A stretch of DNA of 64,000 bases from Clostridium kluyveri (GCF_001902295.1 NZ_CP018335.1:1116001-1180000), one strand, 5' to 3'; counted from the first letter of the stretch, positions 16,003-25,989 are shown. A program made the numbers and translations. The notes: a model not told the origin generated them from the letters alone.

Positions 16003-17811
16003 ATGCACACCGAAAGACAAAAACATATAAGAAATTTTTCTATAGTAGCTCATATAGATCATGGCAAATCTACCTTAGCAGATAGATTAATTGAAAAGAC
16101 AGGAACACTTACTGAAAGAGAAATGAATTCTCAAGTACTTGATAATATGGAACTAGAAAAAGAGAGAGGTATAACTATAAAATCTCAGGCTATAAGGCTT
16201 ATATATAAAAGGGAAGACGGAGAAGAATATGTGTTAAACCTTATAGATACACCTGGACATGTGGATTTTAATTATGAAGTTTCAAGGAGTCTTGCAGCCT
16301 GTGAAGGAGCAATCCTGGTGGTGGATGCTACCCAGGGAATTCAGGCTCAAACTCTGGCAAATTGCTATTTGGCAATGGAGCATGACCTGGAAATACTGCC
16401 TGTGATAAATAAAATAGATCTTCCAAGCGCCAGGGCTGAGGAAGTAAAAGAAGAAATAGAAGATGTTATAGGAATAGAGGCTTCTGAAGCCCCTCTTGTT
16501 TCTGCAAAGACAGGCCTTAATATAGAACAGGTGCTAGAAGCAATAGTGGATAAAATACCATATCCACAGGGAGATGAGAATGCACCTTTAAAAGCACTTA
16601 TATTTGATTCAAATTATGATAGTTATAAGGGTGTAGTTTGTCATATAAGAGTAAAAGAAGGCAATATTAAGCCTGGAGATGAAATAAAACTTATGGCCAC
16701 TGGAAAGATATATGAAGTTACAGAGACAGGCATATTTGTTCCCAATTTTATGCCAAGAGCTGAATTAAGAGCGGGAGATGTAGGGTATTTTACTGCATCT
16801 ATTAAAAATGTGAGAGATGCCCGGGTAGGTGATACTGTAACTGGAGCTAAGAATCAGGCAAAAGAGCCTTTAGAAGGATATAGACCTGTAATTTCTATGG
16901 TATACAGTGGTATATATCCTGTTGATGGAGCAAAATATGGAGAGTTAAAAGAAGCATTGGAAAAACTGCAGGTAAATGATGCAGCTTTAAATTTTGAGCC
17001 AGAAACTTCTGTGGCATTGGGCTTTGGATTTAGATGTGGATTTTTGGGGCTATTACATATGGATGTTATACAGGAAAGAGTAGAGCGGGAATTTAATTTG
17101 GACATAATAACTACAGCTCCATCTGTTATATATAAAATAGGAAAAACAGATGGTACAGTGGTAGAACTTACAAATCCTACTAACATGCCTCCTGTTTCAG
17201 AAATAAAATATATGGAGGAACCTATAGTAAAAGCATCTATAATAACTCCTTCTGAATATGTAGGGGCAGTAATGGAACTTGCACAAAACCGCAGGGGGAT
17301 ATTTCGGGATATGCAGTATATTGAAACCACAAGAGTATCCCTAAATTATGATATGCCCTTAAATGAGATAATATATAATTTTTTTGATGTTTTAAAATCC
17401 AGAACTAGAGGATATGCATCCTTAGATTATGAATTAAAAGGGTATAAGTCAGCTAAATTGGTGAGGCTTGATGTGCTTTTAAATGGAGATATGGTAGATG
17501 CATTATCTATGATTGTCCCTGAAGAGAGAGCCTATGATAGAGGAAGAGGCATAGCCGAGAAGCTGAAAGGCATAATTCCAAGGCAGCTTTTTGAAATACC
17601 TATACAAGCTGCTGTGGGTGGAAAAGTTATAGCAAGAGAAACAGTTAAAGCTATGAGAAAAGATGTACTTGCAAAATGTTATGGAGGAGACATATCAAGA
17701 AAGAGAAAGTTACTTGAAAAACAAAAAGAGGGAAAAAAGAGAATGAGACAGGTAGGAACGGTAGAAATCCCACAGGAAGCATTTATGGCTATACTGAAAA
17801 CTGAAGAATAA
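16003..17811 (+). CDS. lepA: Elongation factor 4
   Basis: A 602-residue ribosome-associated translational GTPase. The G motifs are clear: AHIDHGKST (G1), RGITI (G2), DTPGH (G3), NKID (G4). The EF4-specific C-terminal domain is present (FEIPIQAAVGGKVIARETV) and DISRKRKLLEKQKEGKKRM closes the protein. Family members act on stalled or mistranslocated ribosomes. The ATG at 16003 is chosen because the TTGGAGG that begins at 15988 is its ribosome binding site. hemW follows after 10 bases, the common lepA-hemW pairing. Confidence 0.97.
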   Translation: MHTERQKHIRNFSIVAHIDHGKSTLADRLIEKTGTLTEREMNSQVLDNMELEKERGITIKSQAIRLIYKREDGEEYVLNLIDTPGHVDFNYEVSRSLAACEGAILVVDATQGIQAQTLANCYLAMEHDLEILPVINKIDLPSARAEEVKEEIEDVIGIEASEAPLVSAKTGLNIEQVLEAIVDKIPYPQGDENAPLKALIFDSNYDSYKGVVCHIRVKEGNIKPGDEIKLMATGKIYEVTETGIFVPNFMPRAELRAGDVGYFTASIKNVRDARVGDTVTGAKNQAKEPLEGYRPVISMVYSGIYPVDGAKYGELKEALEKLQVNDAALNFEPETSVALGFGFRCGFLGLLHMDVIQERVEREFNLDIITTAPSVIYKIGKTDGTVVELTNPTNMPPVSEIKYMEEPIVKASIITPSEYVGAVMELAQNRRGIFRDMQYIETTRVSLNYDMPLNEIIYNFFDVLKSRTRGYASLDYELKGYKSAKLVRLDVLLNGDMVDALSMIVPEERAYDRGRGIAEKLKGIIPRQLFEIPIQAAVGGKVIARETVKAMRKDVLAKCYGGDISRKRKLLEKQKEGKKRMRQVGTVEIPQEAFMAILKTEE

Positions 17812-17821
17812 GAGGTATTGT

Positions 17822-18973
17822 ATGTATGATAATAAAGAAGTAAATTATAGTAATCCCCTATCTTTATATATACATATTCCATTTTGCAAGAAAAAGTGTT
17901 TCTATTGTGATTTTCCCTCTTATAGTGGAAAAGAAAATCTTATGATGGATTATTCAAAAGTATTGGCTAAAGATATAGAAACTATAGGAAACAGGGAAAT
18001 AAACACTATATTTATAGGTGGGGGAACTCCCACCTATTTATCTTTAGATGCATGGTATAATATATATAAGTCTATACAAAAATTGAATACTACTGAAAAT
18101 TTAGAATTTACAGTAGAAGGAAATCCAGGTACATTTACAAAGGAAAAACTTATATTTCTAAGGAATATGGGAGTCAACAGATTAAGTATAGGTCTTCAGG
18201 CCTGGCAAAATAATATGCTTAAAAATTTAGGAAGAGTTCATACTTTAGAGGATTTCTTAGAAGGATATAAAATGGCAAGAAGTTTAGGATTTTCAAATAT
18301 AAATGTAGATCTTATATTTGGACTTCCAGGACAAACTTTAGAGATATGGAGAGATTGCCTGGAAAATGTAGTTGGAATTTCACCGGAGCATATATCCTGT
18401 TATAGCCTTATTGTGGAAAAAGGTACACCTTTCTATAATCTATATGGAGAAAACAAATTAAATCTTCCCTCAGAAGAAGAAGAGAGGGCAATGTATGATT
18501 TTACCTTGAAATTTCTCTTAAAAAAATGTTACAAGCAATATGAAATATCTAATTTTTGCAGAAAGGGTAATATGTGCAGGCATAATCTAGTATACTGGGA
18601 TTTAAACCAGTATATAGGCTGTGGCGCAGGTGCACATTCCTATGTAGGGGGATATAGGTATAGAAATACAGAAAATATAGAACAATATATTTTGGAAGGT
18701 AATAGGGGAAATTTTTTAAAATTGGATAGGCATAAAAATTCTATTTATAATGATATGGAAGAGTTTATGTTTATGGGGCTTAGAAAAGTGAATGGAATTT
18801 CTATAAGTGACTTTAACAATAGATTTAGTAAAAATATCTATTCAGTATATGGAAATATAATAACTAAATATATAAATAATAAAATGTTAATATTAAGAGA
18901 TGATAGACTATATTTAAGCAGAAGAGGAATAGAGGTATCTAACAGTATAATGTGTGAATTTATATTTAACTAA
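17822..18973 (+). CDS. hemW: HemW-type radical SAM protein
   Basis: A 383-residue radical SAM protein formerly annotated as oxygen-independent coproporphyrinogen oxidase. The cluster-binding motif CKKKCFYC lies near residue 20, and IGGGTPTYLS, TVEGNPGTF and GLPGQT are typical of HemW. The extra N-terminal Cys/Leu features of true HemN are absent, and HemW members are haem chaperones. It starts 10 bases after lepA and probably belongs to the same transcript, which ends before the hrcA promoter. Confidence 0.93.
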   Translation: MYDNKEVNYSNPLSLYIHIPFCKKKCFYCDFPSYSGKENLMMDYSKVLAKDIETIGNREINTIFIGGGTPTYLSLDAWYNIYKSIQKLNTTENLEFTVEGNPGTFTKEKLIFLRNMGVNRLSIGLQAWQNNMLKNLGRVHTLEDFLEGYKMARSLGFSNINVDLIFGLPGQTLEIWRDCLENVVGISPEHISCYSLIVEKGTPFYNLYGENKLNLPSEEEERAMYDFTLKFLLKKCYKQYEISNFCRKGNMCRHNLVYWDLNQYIGCGAGAHSYVGGYRYRNTENIEQYILEGNRGNFLKLDRHKNSIYNDMEEFMFMGLRKVNGISISDFNNRFSKNIYSVYGNIITKYINNKMLILRDDRLYLSRRGIEVSNSIMCEFIFN

Positions 18974-19079
18974 TACCAAGTACATTAGATATCTTGAGAA
19001 AACATGAGAAAAAATCATGAATTTAGTTTTAAACCTGGTAAACTAAACTATTTACTTAAATAATATAATTTATATGATG

Positions 19080-19108
19080 TTGACAAAAAAAATTATGAGT
19101 GATATTTT
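19080..19108 (+). promoter_or_regulatory. Sigma-A type promoter of the hrcA operon
   Basis: TTGACA (19080-19085), a 17-base spacer and TATTTT (19103-19108). Transcription would start near 19115, immediately ahead of the CIRCE operator. Confidence 0.75.
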
Positions 19109-19121
19109 TTAATCATGGTGA

Positions 19122-19148
19122 TTAGCACTCAATGCTAACGAGTGCTAA
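19122..19148 (+). promoter_or_regulatory. CIRCE operator (HrcA binding site)
   Basis: A perfect CIRCE inverted repeat: TTAGCACTC (19122-19130), a nine-base spacer, GAGTGCTAA (19140-19148). It lies between the promoter and the hrcA start codon, so HrcA autorepresses the whole hrcA-grpE-dnaK-dnaJ operon and releases it on heat shock. Confidence 0.97.
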
Positions 19149-19163
19149 TAAAGAGGTGATATT

Positions 19164-20204
19164 ATGGAAATAGATGAGAGAAAGATAAGAATACTTCAGG
19201 CCATAGTGAATGATTATATAAATACGGCAGAGCCTGTGGGATCTAGAACCATAGCTAAAAAATATAATTTAGGTGTGAGTTCAGCTACTATACGAAATGA
19301 AATGTCTGATCTGGAAGAGATGGGATATTTGGAACAGCTTCACAGCTCTTCTGGAAGAATACCTTCCAATAAGGGCTATAGACTATATGTGGATGAACTA
19401 ATGCAAATACCAAATTTAACTCCTGAAGAACTTTATATAATAAAAAGTCAGATAATAGATGCTACTTTATTTGAAGTTGATAAAATAATAAAGCAAGCTA
19501 TTAATCTTTTGTCAGAATTGACAAAACTTACTTCCATAGTAAAGGCACCCTCCATTAAAAAAGGGTATATAAAGCATATACAACTGATAAATATTGAATC
19601 CAGTAAAAATATATTATTAGTGATCATAGTTGATAGTGGGATTATAAAAAACAATTTAATAAAGGTAGGTAAGGCCATCACAGATGATGTGCTTGCTAAA
19701 CTCAGCAATATATTAAATGCCAGACTGAAAAATCTAACTGCAGAGCAGATAAATTTAAAAGTTATAAATGATTTAAGGATAGATTTAAAGGGTTATGAAG
19801 ATATATTTAATAATATAATATCTGCTTTATATGAAAGTTTAAACAGTGTAGATAATTCCCCAATATATATGCAGGGTACTACTAATATATTTAATTATCC
19901 AGAATATAAGGATATAGAAAAAGCAAAAGGATTTTTGTCTATGCTGGATAATAAAGATAAGGTAAGTGGATTATTAAATAGTGCTTCAAATATTTCAGTA
20001 AAGATAGGTGAAGAGAATTATATAGAGGGTGCAGAAAATTGTAGTGTAATATGTTCAGTTTATAGTCTCAATGGAAGACCTATAGGGGAAATTGGTGTAA
20101 TAGGACCTACAAGGATGCCTTATTCAAAAGTTATATCAATATTAGAAAATGTAGTGAGGGAAATGAATTATATATTAAGTCATACTTATTCAGAGGAAAA
20201 GTAA
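19164..20204 (+). CDS. hrcA: Heat-inducible transcription repressor HrcA
   Basis: A 346-residue repressor that binds CIRCE. The N-terminal winged helix is evident (RKIRILQAIVNDYINTAEPVG, then SSATIRNEMSDLEEMGYL), followed by GAF-like and dimerisation parts, with IGVIGPTRMPYSKVIS near the C-terminus. GroEL-dependent folding of HrcA is the known temperature sensor in relatives. It is the first gene of the operon, 15 bases after the CIRCE element, with an AGAGGTGAT ribosome binding site. Confidence 0.97.
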   Translation: MEIDERKIRILQAIVNDYINTAEPVGSRTIAKKYNLGVSSATIRNEMSDLEEMGYLEQLHSSSGRIPSNKGYRLYVDELMQIPNLTPEELYIIKSQIIDATLFEVDKIIKQAINLLSELTKLTSIVKAPSIKKGYIKHIQLINIESSKNILLVIIVDSGIIKNNLIKVGKAITDDVLAKLSNILNARLKNLTAEQINLKVINDLRIDLKGYEDIFNNIISALYESLNSVDNSPIYMQGTTNIFNYPEYKDIEKAKGFLSMLDNKDKVSGLLNSASNISVKIGEENYIEGAENCSVICSVYSLNGRPIGEIGVIGPTRMPYSKVISILENVVREMNYILSHTYSEEK

Positions 20205-20306
20205 TTAGTCTTTTGATTTCCAATAGGGTTTTAAACTGCCTAGCATAGTGGTGTAAACTAGTTGTTTAAGTGGTGATAAAATATTAGATTGGAGGAAGTT
20301 TTTAAA

Positions 20307-20972
20307 ATGTTAAAGGAAGAAGATAAAAATACATCGGATTTTCATGGTGATGTAGAGCAAGAGGTAAAGCAAGACAATAAAAATACAGGCTTTAAGGGCA
20401 ATGAGAACTTGGAAAATGATATGGATTTAGAAACAGAAATAGATAAAGAAGAGGATGAAGTGGAAAATGTAGAAGAGGATGAGGTTTCAGAGGTAAATTT
20501 AGAGGAAGAATTGAAAAGTGAAAATATCAAATTGAAGTCTGAAAATGAAAAAATTCATAATGAATTTAAAACTCTGCAGGATAGACTATCAAGAACTGCG
20601 GCAGAATACGATAATTTCAGAAAAAGAACAGCTAAAGAGAAAGAAGCTATCTATTCTGATGCCTGCAGGGATATATTGAAGGAAATATTACCTGTTCTAG
20701 ATAACCTTGAAAGAGCAGTGGAAGTAGAAGGGGATATGGATGACTTAAAAAAGGGTGTAGAAATGACGATCAGGCAATTTAATACCGCATTCGAAAAATT
20801 AAATGTAGAGGAAATTTCTACAGAAGGTGAGTTTGATCCTAATATTCATAATGCAGTTATGCACATAGAAGATGATAATTATGATAAAAATTCTATTGTA
20901 GAGGTGTTTCAAAAAGGATATAAAAGGGAAGATAAAATAATAAGGTATAGTATGGTTAAAGTGGCCAATTAA
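20307..20972 (+). CDS. grpE: Nucleotide exchange factor GrpE
   Basis: A 221-residue DnaK nucleotide-exchange factor. A long acidic N-terminal region (Glu/Asp-rich to about residue 75) precedes the coiled coil. The conserved core is TAAEYDNFRKRTAKEKE, LPVLDNLERAV and the C-terminal beta domain ending VFQKGYKREDKIIRYSMVKV. The ATG at 20307 is used because the TTGGAGGAAG at 20289 is its ribosome binding site. It is the second gene of the CIRCE-controlled operon. Confidence 0.96.
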   Translation: MLKEEDKNTSDFHGDVEQEVKQDNKNTGFKGNENLENDMDLETEIDKEEDEVENVEEDEVSEVNLEEELKSENIKLKSENEKIHNEFKTLQDRLSRTAAEYDNFRKRTAKEKEAIYSDACRDILKEILPVLDNLERAVEVEGDMDDLKKGVEMTIRQFNTAFEKLNVEEISTEGEFDPNIHNAVMHIEDDNYDKNSIVEVFQKGYKREDKIIRYSMVKVAN

Positions 20973-21055
20973 GTTTTCAATAGTATAAAGCTAAATTATA
21001 TAAATAGGTATACAAGATAAATCTCAACTGAGTTAAATTTAGGAGGTAAATTAAC

Positions 21056-22912
21056 ATGTCAAAAGTAATAGGTATTGATTTAGGAACAACAAATTCTTGC
21101 GTTGCAGTTATGGAAGGTGGAGACCCGGTAGTAATAGCAAACTCAGAAGGTGCAAGAACAACTCCCTCTGTAGTATCTTTTCAGGCAAATGGAGAGAGAT
21201 TAGTGGGGCAGGTTGCTAAAAGACAATCAATAACAAATCCTGATAAAACAATAATTTCAATAAAGAGGGAAATGGGAACAAATCATAAAGTTGATATAGA
21301 TGGAAAACAATATACACCACAGGAAATATCTGCAATGGTACTTCAGAAAATAAAGGCAGATGCAGAAGCTTATTTGGGGGAAACTGTTACGCAGGCAGTT
21401 ATAACAGTACCTGCATATTTTAATGACAGCCAGAGACAGGCAACTAAGGATGCAGGAAAAATCGCAGGACTTGAAGTACTTAGAATAATAAATGAACCCA
21501 CAGCTGCAGCCCTTGCCTATGGAATGGATAAAATGGATACCAACCAGAAAATATTTGTATATGACTTAGGGGGAGGTACCTTTGATGTATCCATACTAGA
21601 GCTTGGAGATGGTGTATTTGAGGTTAAGGCCACAAATGGAGATACCCATTTGGGGGGAGATGATTTTGATAAGAAAATAATAGATTATATAGCGGATACT
21701 TTTAAGGCTGATAATGGTATAGATTTAAAAAATGATAAAATGGCTCTCCAAAGATTAAAGGAGGCTGCTGAAAAAGCTAAAATTGAGTTGTCATCTTCAA
21801 CTCAAACCAACATAAATTTACCGTTTATCACAGCAGATGCCACAGGACCAAAGCATATAGACATGAGTTTAACAAGAGCAAAATTCAATGAACTTACACA
21901 GGATCTGGTTGACAGAACAATAGAACCTATGAGAAAAGCATTAAATGATGCAGGACTTACAATAAATGATATAAATAAAGTTATATTAGTAGGTGGATCT
22001 ACAAGAATACCTGCTGTTCAAGAAGCGGTTAAAAGTTTTACAGGTAAAGAACCATCTAAAGGGGTTAACCCTGATGAGTGTGTGGCTATGGGTGCAGCTA
22101 TCCAGGCAGGAGTTTTAACTGGGGATGTAAAAGATGTATTGCTTCTTGATGTAACTCCACTTACTCTTGGAATTGAAACTTTAGGAGGAGTTGCCACTCC
22201 TTTAATTGAGAGAAATACTACAATACCTACTAAGAAGAGTCAAGTATTTTCAACTGCAGCAGATGGTCAGACTTCTGTAGAAATCCATGTAGTTCAAGGA
22301 GAAAGACAAATGGCTGCAGATGATAAGACCCTTGGAAGATTTACTCTCTCAGGTATAGCTCCGGCTCCAAGAGGAGTGCCACAAATTGAAGTTACTTTTG
22401 ATATAGACGCAAATGGTATAGTAAATGTATCTGCCAAAGATAAAGGAACTGGCAAGGAAGCTAATATTACAATTACAGCTTCTACTAATTTAAGTAATGA
22501 TGAAATAGATAAGGCTGTAAAGGAAGCTGAAAAATTTGAAGAGCAAGACAAGAAGAGAAAAGAATCCATAGAGATAAAGAACAATGCAGATCAGGTAGTA
22601 TATCAGACAGAGAAGACTTTAAAAGATTTAGGAGATAAAGTTTCAAGTGAAGATAAAAAAGCTATAGAAGAAAAAGTTGAAGCTGTTAAGAAAGTGAAAG
22701 ATGGAGATGATCTTGAAGCAATTAAAAAGGCCACAGAAGATTTAACACAGACTTTCTATGGAATTTCGTCAAAAATATATAGTCAAAATGCTGAGCCAGG
22801 GGCAGATGGAGGAGCAAACCCAGGAGCAAACCCAGGTGGAACAACAGGAAATACAGATGCCAAAGATGACAATGTAGTTGACGCAGAGTATAAAGTAGAT
22901 GATGATAAATAA
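21056..22912 (+). CDS. dnaK: Molecular chaperone DnaK (Hsp70)
   Basis: A 618-residue Hsp70. The nucleotide-binding domain carries IGIDLGTTNSCVAVMEGG, the FNDSQRQATKDAG segment and VYDLGGGTFDVSIL. The substrate domain contains LLLDVTPLTLGIET, and the lid ends in a Gly/Ala/Asn-rich tail with a DAEY motif. It lacks the roughly 25-residue insertion of Gram-negative DnaK, as expected for a firmicute. It folds client proteins with DnaJ and GrpE. AGGAGG precedes the ATG. Confidence 0.98.
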   Translation: MSKVIGIDLGTTNSCVAVMEGGDPVVIANSEGARTTPSVVSFQANGERLVGQVAKRQSITNPDKTIISIKREMGTNHKVDIDGKQYTPQEISAMVLQKIKADAEAYLGETVTQAVITVPAYFNDSQRQATKDAGKIAGLEVLRIINEPTAAALAYGMDKMDTNQKIFVYDLGGGTFDVSILELGDGVFEVKATNGDTHLGGDDFDKKIIDYIADTFKADNGIDLKNDKMALQRLKEAAEKAKIELSSSTQTNINLPFITADATGPKHIDMSLTRAKFNELTQDLVDRTIEPMRKALNDAGLTINDINKVILVGGSTRIPAVQEAVKSFTGKEPSKGVNPDECVAMGAAIQAGVLTGDVKDVLLLDVTPLTLGIETLGGVATPLIERNTTIPTKKSQVFSTAADGQTSVEIHVVQGERQMAADDKTLGRFTLSGIAPAPRGVPQIEVTFDIDANGIVNVSAKDKGTGKEANITITASTNLSNDEIDKAVKEAEKFEEQDKKRKESIEIKNNADQVVYQTEKTLKDLGDKVSSEDKKAIEEKVEAVKKVKDGDDLEAIKKATEDLTQTFYGISSKIYSQNAEPGADGGANPGANPGGTTGNTDAKDDNVVDAEYKVDDDK

Positions 22913-22958
22913 TATTTTCTCTTCACGATTATATAATAAATGTGTATAATAATAATAG

Positions 22959-22989
22959 TTAAGGGATGAGTTTTTAGCTCTTCCCTTAA
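22959..22989 (+). terminator. Hairpin between dnaK and dnaJ
   Basis: TTAAGGGATGAG (22959-22970) pairs with CTCTTCCCTTAA (22978-22989) with one central mismatch, loop TTTTTAG. It may partly terminate or process the operon message so that dnaJ is made at a lower level than dnaK; that function is inferred. Confidence 0.6.
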
Positions 22990-23043
22990 TTTAAGTAGAA
23001 ATTGTAATTTATACTTTTGTTTTAGGTGGTGAAAAACACAAAA

Positions 23044-24183
23044 ATGGCAAAAAAAGATTATTATGAAATTCTGGGACTGGATAAAGGAGCCAGTGATCAG
23101 GATATAAAAAAGGCTTTTAGAAAATTAGCATTAAAATACCACCCAGATAGAAATCCAAATGATAAGAAGGCAGAAGAGAAATTTAAAGAAATTAATGAAG
23201 CATATCAAGTACTTACAGATCCACAGAAAAGGGCCCAATATGATCAGTTTGGTACCACTGATTTTAATGGTGGAGGATTTCAAGGCGGTTTTGGAGGATT
23301 TGATTTTTCAGATCTGGGGGGATTTGGAGATATATTTGACTCCTTTTTTGGAGGTGGATTTTCTTCTGGAAGAAGAAAAAATGGACCAGAAAGAGGTTCT
23401 GATCTTGAATATACATTGAGTCTGACCTTTGAAGAGGCAGTTTTCGGTGTAGAAAAAGAGATATCTGTGACTAGAAATGAAAGATGTGAAGCTTGTAATG
23501 GCACAGGTGCAAAGAAAGGAAGTCATCCTCATACCTGTGATAAATGTAATGGTACAGGACAGGTTAGACATCAAAGAAGTACTCCACTTGGAAATTTTGT
23601 TACCATGACTACTTGTGATAAATGTGGTGGCAGGGGTACTATAATAAAAAATCCATGTGAAGAATGTAGGGGTAAGGGCATAGTAAGAAAGCATAGAAAG
23701 ATAAAAGTAAAAGTTCCTGCAGGGGTAGATACTGGTAATATAATACCTATAAGAGGACAAGGAGAACATGGCAAAAATGGAGGCCCTTCAGGAGACCTTT
23801 ATATAAATTTACGGGTTTCTCCCCACAGTAAGTTTAAAAGAAAGGGATTTGATATTTATCTAGATGCACATATTAGCTTTGGAAAAGCAGCACTTGGAAC
23901 TAGTTTAAAAGTTCCATCCATAGATGGAGATGTTAAATATGAGATTCCACCCGGAACACAGCCGGGAACTGTGTTTAGATTAAAAGGGAAAGGTGTTCCT
24001 AAAGTTGACGGAAGAGGTAGGGGAGATCAATACGTTAATGTAATTGTAGATATACCTAAAAATTTAAATGAAAAACAAAAAGAAGCCCTCATGATGTTTA
24101 TGGAAGCTAGTGGAGAAATTGAACCAAGGGATGTAGAAAAAAAATCATTTATCGACAAAATTTTCAAAAATGATTCCAAATAG
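23044..24183 (+). CDS. dnaJ: Co-chaperone DnaJ (Hsp40)
   Basis: A 379-residue type I Hsp40. The J domain has KYHPDRNPN (HPD loop). A Gly/Phe-rich linker follows (FGGFDFSDLGGFGDIF). Four zinc-finger repeats read CEACNGTG, CDKCNGTG, CDKCGGRG and CEECRGKG, and the C-terminal peptide-binding domains complete the protein. It stimulates DnaK ATPase activity. The canonical MAKKDYYEILG start at 23044 is preferred over two GTG codons at 23026/23029 that form part of the AGGTGGTGA ribosome binding site, though the spacing of about 14 is long. Confidence 0.97.
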   Translation: MAKKDYYEILGLDKGASDQDIKKAFRKLALKYHPDRNPNDKKAEEKFKEINEAYQVLTDPQKRAQYDQFGTTDFNGGGFQGGFGGFDFSDLGGFGDIFDSFFGGGFSSGRRKNGPERGSDLEYTLSLTFEEAVFGVEKEISVTRNERCEACNGTGAKKGSHPHTCDKCNGTGQVRHQRSTPLGNFVTMTTCDKCGGRGTIIKNPCEECRGKGIVRKHRKIKVKVPAGVDTGNIIPIRGQGEHGKNGGPSGDLYINLRVSPHSKFKRKGFDIYLDAHISFGKAALGTSLKVPSIDGDVKYEIPPGTQPGTVFRLKGKGVPKVDGRGRGDQYVNVIVDIPKNLNEKQKEALMMFMEASGEIEPRDVEKKSFIDKIFKNDSK

Positions 24184-24199
24184 AATTTTCAAAATTATA

Positions 24200-24253
24200 A
24201 TAAGTAAATATACTGACAGTCTTCATATTATAACTGTCAGTATATTTACTTAT
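24200..24253 (+). terminator. Long perfect hairpin between dnaJ and prmA
   Basis: A 21-base arm (24200-24220, containing TATACTGACAGT) is perfectly complementary to 24233-24253, with a 12-base loop. The end of the right arm is T-rich but there is no separate T run. It most likely terminates or attenuates the heat-shock transcript before prmA, whose AGGAGG lies four bases beyond. Confidence 0.75.
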
Positions 24254-24267
24254 GTAGGAGGAAGCAT

Positions 24268-25206
24268 ATGAGTAAAGAATGGATAGAGGTCTCCATAATT
24301 GTAAGCAGTGAAGCAGTAGAGGCTGTTTCAGGGATATTGTATAATACGGAAGTTGAAGGTATATCTATAGAAGATACAAAAGATATAGAGTTTAAGAAAA
24401 AACATCCTGGGGACTGGGATTATTTTGATGAAAGTCTATTAAAAGCTGAAGAGGGAGCAGTAATTAAAGCATACTATAGAGAAAGTGAAAGCTTTTATGG
24501 TTATTTAAAATACATAAAGGATAATATAAATAATTTAGAAAATTTGGGCATAGATAAAGGAAAAGGCCTGGTTGTAGCAAATAAAGTAAATGAAGAAGAT
24601 TGGGAAAATGGATGGAAAAAGTACTATAAGCCCTATAGGGCTGGAGAGAAAATAGTGATAAAACCGCTTTGGGAAGAATATGAAAATAAAAAACAGGATA
24701 TAGTAGTAGAAATTGATCCAGGTATGGCTTTTGGTACTGGAACTCATGAAACTACAAAAATGTGTATAAAGGCATTGGAGAAATATGTTAGGCCAGAGTC
24801 AAATGTATTTGATATAGGCACAGGCTCTGGAATATTAGCTATAACTGCTTCAAAGCTTGGAGCAAAAGAAGTTACTGCTGTGGATTTGGATCCTGTGGCT
24901 GTAGAGTCCGCCTTGAAAAATATAAGTTATAATAATATAAAAAATATAAAGGTATTCCATGGAGATCTTATGGAAGGAGTTCATGGAAAGGCAGATATTC
25001 TGGTTATAAATATAATTGCAGATGTGATTTTATCTCTGACAGAAGAAGTTAAAAAATTTCTAGTTTCAGAAGGAATTTTTATATGTTCCGGTATAATAAT
25101 AGATAGAAAAGAAGAAGTGGCTGAAAATTTGAAAAATAATGGGTTTTGCATAAGAGAAATAAATGAAGATGGAGAATGGGTGTGTATAGTGTCAACTATC
25201 AAGTGA
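24268..25206 (+). CDS. prmA: Ribosomal protein L11 methyltransferase
   Basis: A 312-residue SAM-dependent methyltransferase that trimethylates lysines and the N-terminus of L11. An N-terminal substrate-recognition domain is followed by the linker with DPGMAFGTGTHETTKMC, the SAM motif DIGTGSGILAITASKLGA and the active-site segment VINIIADVIL. The dnaJ-prmA-rsmE order is conserved in firmicutes. The start is an ATG after GTAGGAGG. Confidence 0.96.
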   Translation: MSKEWIEVSIIVSSEAVEAVSGILYNTEVEGISIEDTKDIEFKKKHPGDWDYFDESLLKAEEGAVIKAYYRESESFYGYLKYIKDNINNLENLGIDKGKGLVVANKVNEEDWENGWKKYYKPYRAGEKIVIKPLWEEYENKKQDIVVEIDPGMAFGTGTHETTKMCIKALEKYVRPESNVFDIGTGSGILAITASKLGAKEVTAVDLDPVAVESALKNISYNNIKNIKVFHGDLMEGVHGKADILVINIIADVILSLTEEVKKFLVSEGIFICSGIIIDRKEEVAENLKNNGFCIREINEDGEWVCIVSTIK

Positions 25207-25233
25207 TTTTTAGGGATAAAAAGGTGATTTAAA

Positions 25234-25989
25234 ATGAATAAATTTTTTGTGCCCCAGGAGGATATAAATTTTAATACAGCACATATTAAAGGGGATGACT
25301 TAAAACACATACATAAGGTACTTAGACTGAAAATAGGAGATAAAGTAAACATAAATAACTGTCATGGAAAAGAGTTTTTAGGAGTAATAGCTAGTATAGA
25401 GAGAGAAAAAGTTACAGTAAATATTGTAGAAGAACTTAAATTATATAATGAAAGTCCCCTTAAAGTATATTTATTTCAAGGATTACCCAAATCCAGTAAA
25501 ATGGATTTAATTGTACAGAAGGCCACTGAACTTGGAATTTGGGGGATAATTCCTATAATTACTAATAGAGTGGCAGTAAAAGGTGATTTTAAAGAATTTA
25601 AAAGGGTAGACAGATGGAATAAAATTGCACTGGAAGCCTGTAAACAGTGTAAAAGAAGTATAATACCTGCCGTGAAGCCTCCCATTTATTTTGAAGAACT
25701 TTTAAAATATTTATCCAATATGGATTTAATTGTAGTTCCATATGAAATGGAAAAATCTATTGGAATAAAAAAAGTAATAGACTCTATAGAATATAGAGCT
25801 TCTATAAGGGAAATAGCTATTGTAATTGGTCCAGAGGGAGGATTTGAAGAAGAAGAAATAGAAGAACTTAAAAATATTAGTTCTAAAATAGTAACTCTTG
25901 GTCCTAGAATACTTAGAACAGAAACTGCAGGATTTGTCTGTACAGCACTTCTTATGTATGAATTAGGAGATTTAGGAGGTCTTTGTTAG
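25234..25989 (+). CDS. rsmE: 16S rRNA m3U1498 methyltransferase
   Basis: A 251-residue SPOUT-class methyltransferase. The N-terminal PUA-like part (HIKGDDLKHIHKVLRLKIGD) is followed by the knotted SAM-binding region with KATELGIWGIIPI, IGPEGGFEEEEIEEL and LGPRILRTETA, all diagnostic for RsmE. It methylates 16S rRNA in the decoding centre region. Its stop codon is immediately followed by the GTG start of mtaB, so the two are translationally linked. Confidence 0.96.
   Translation: MNKFFVPQEDINFNTAHIKGDDLKHIHKVLRLKIGDKVNINNCHGKEFLGVIASIEREKVTVNIVEELKLYNESPLKVYLFQGLPKSSKMDLIVQKATELGIWGIIPIITNRVAVKGDFKEFKRVDRWNKIALEACKQCKRSIIPAVKPPIYFEELLKYLSNMDLIVVPYEMEKSIGIKKVIDSIEYRASIREIAIVIGPEGGFEEEEIEELKNISSKIVTLGPRILRTETAGFVCTALLMYELGDLGGLC

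Noticed and set aside
23308..23769. Antisense frame of 153 codons within dnaJ
   Set aside because: The opposite strand encodes canonical DnaJ; the frame has no ribosome binding site or recognisable domain.
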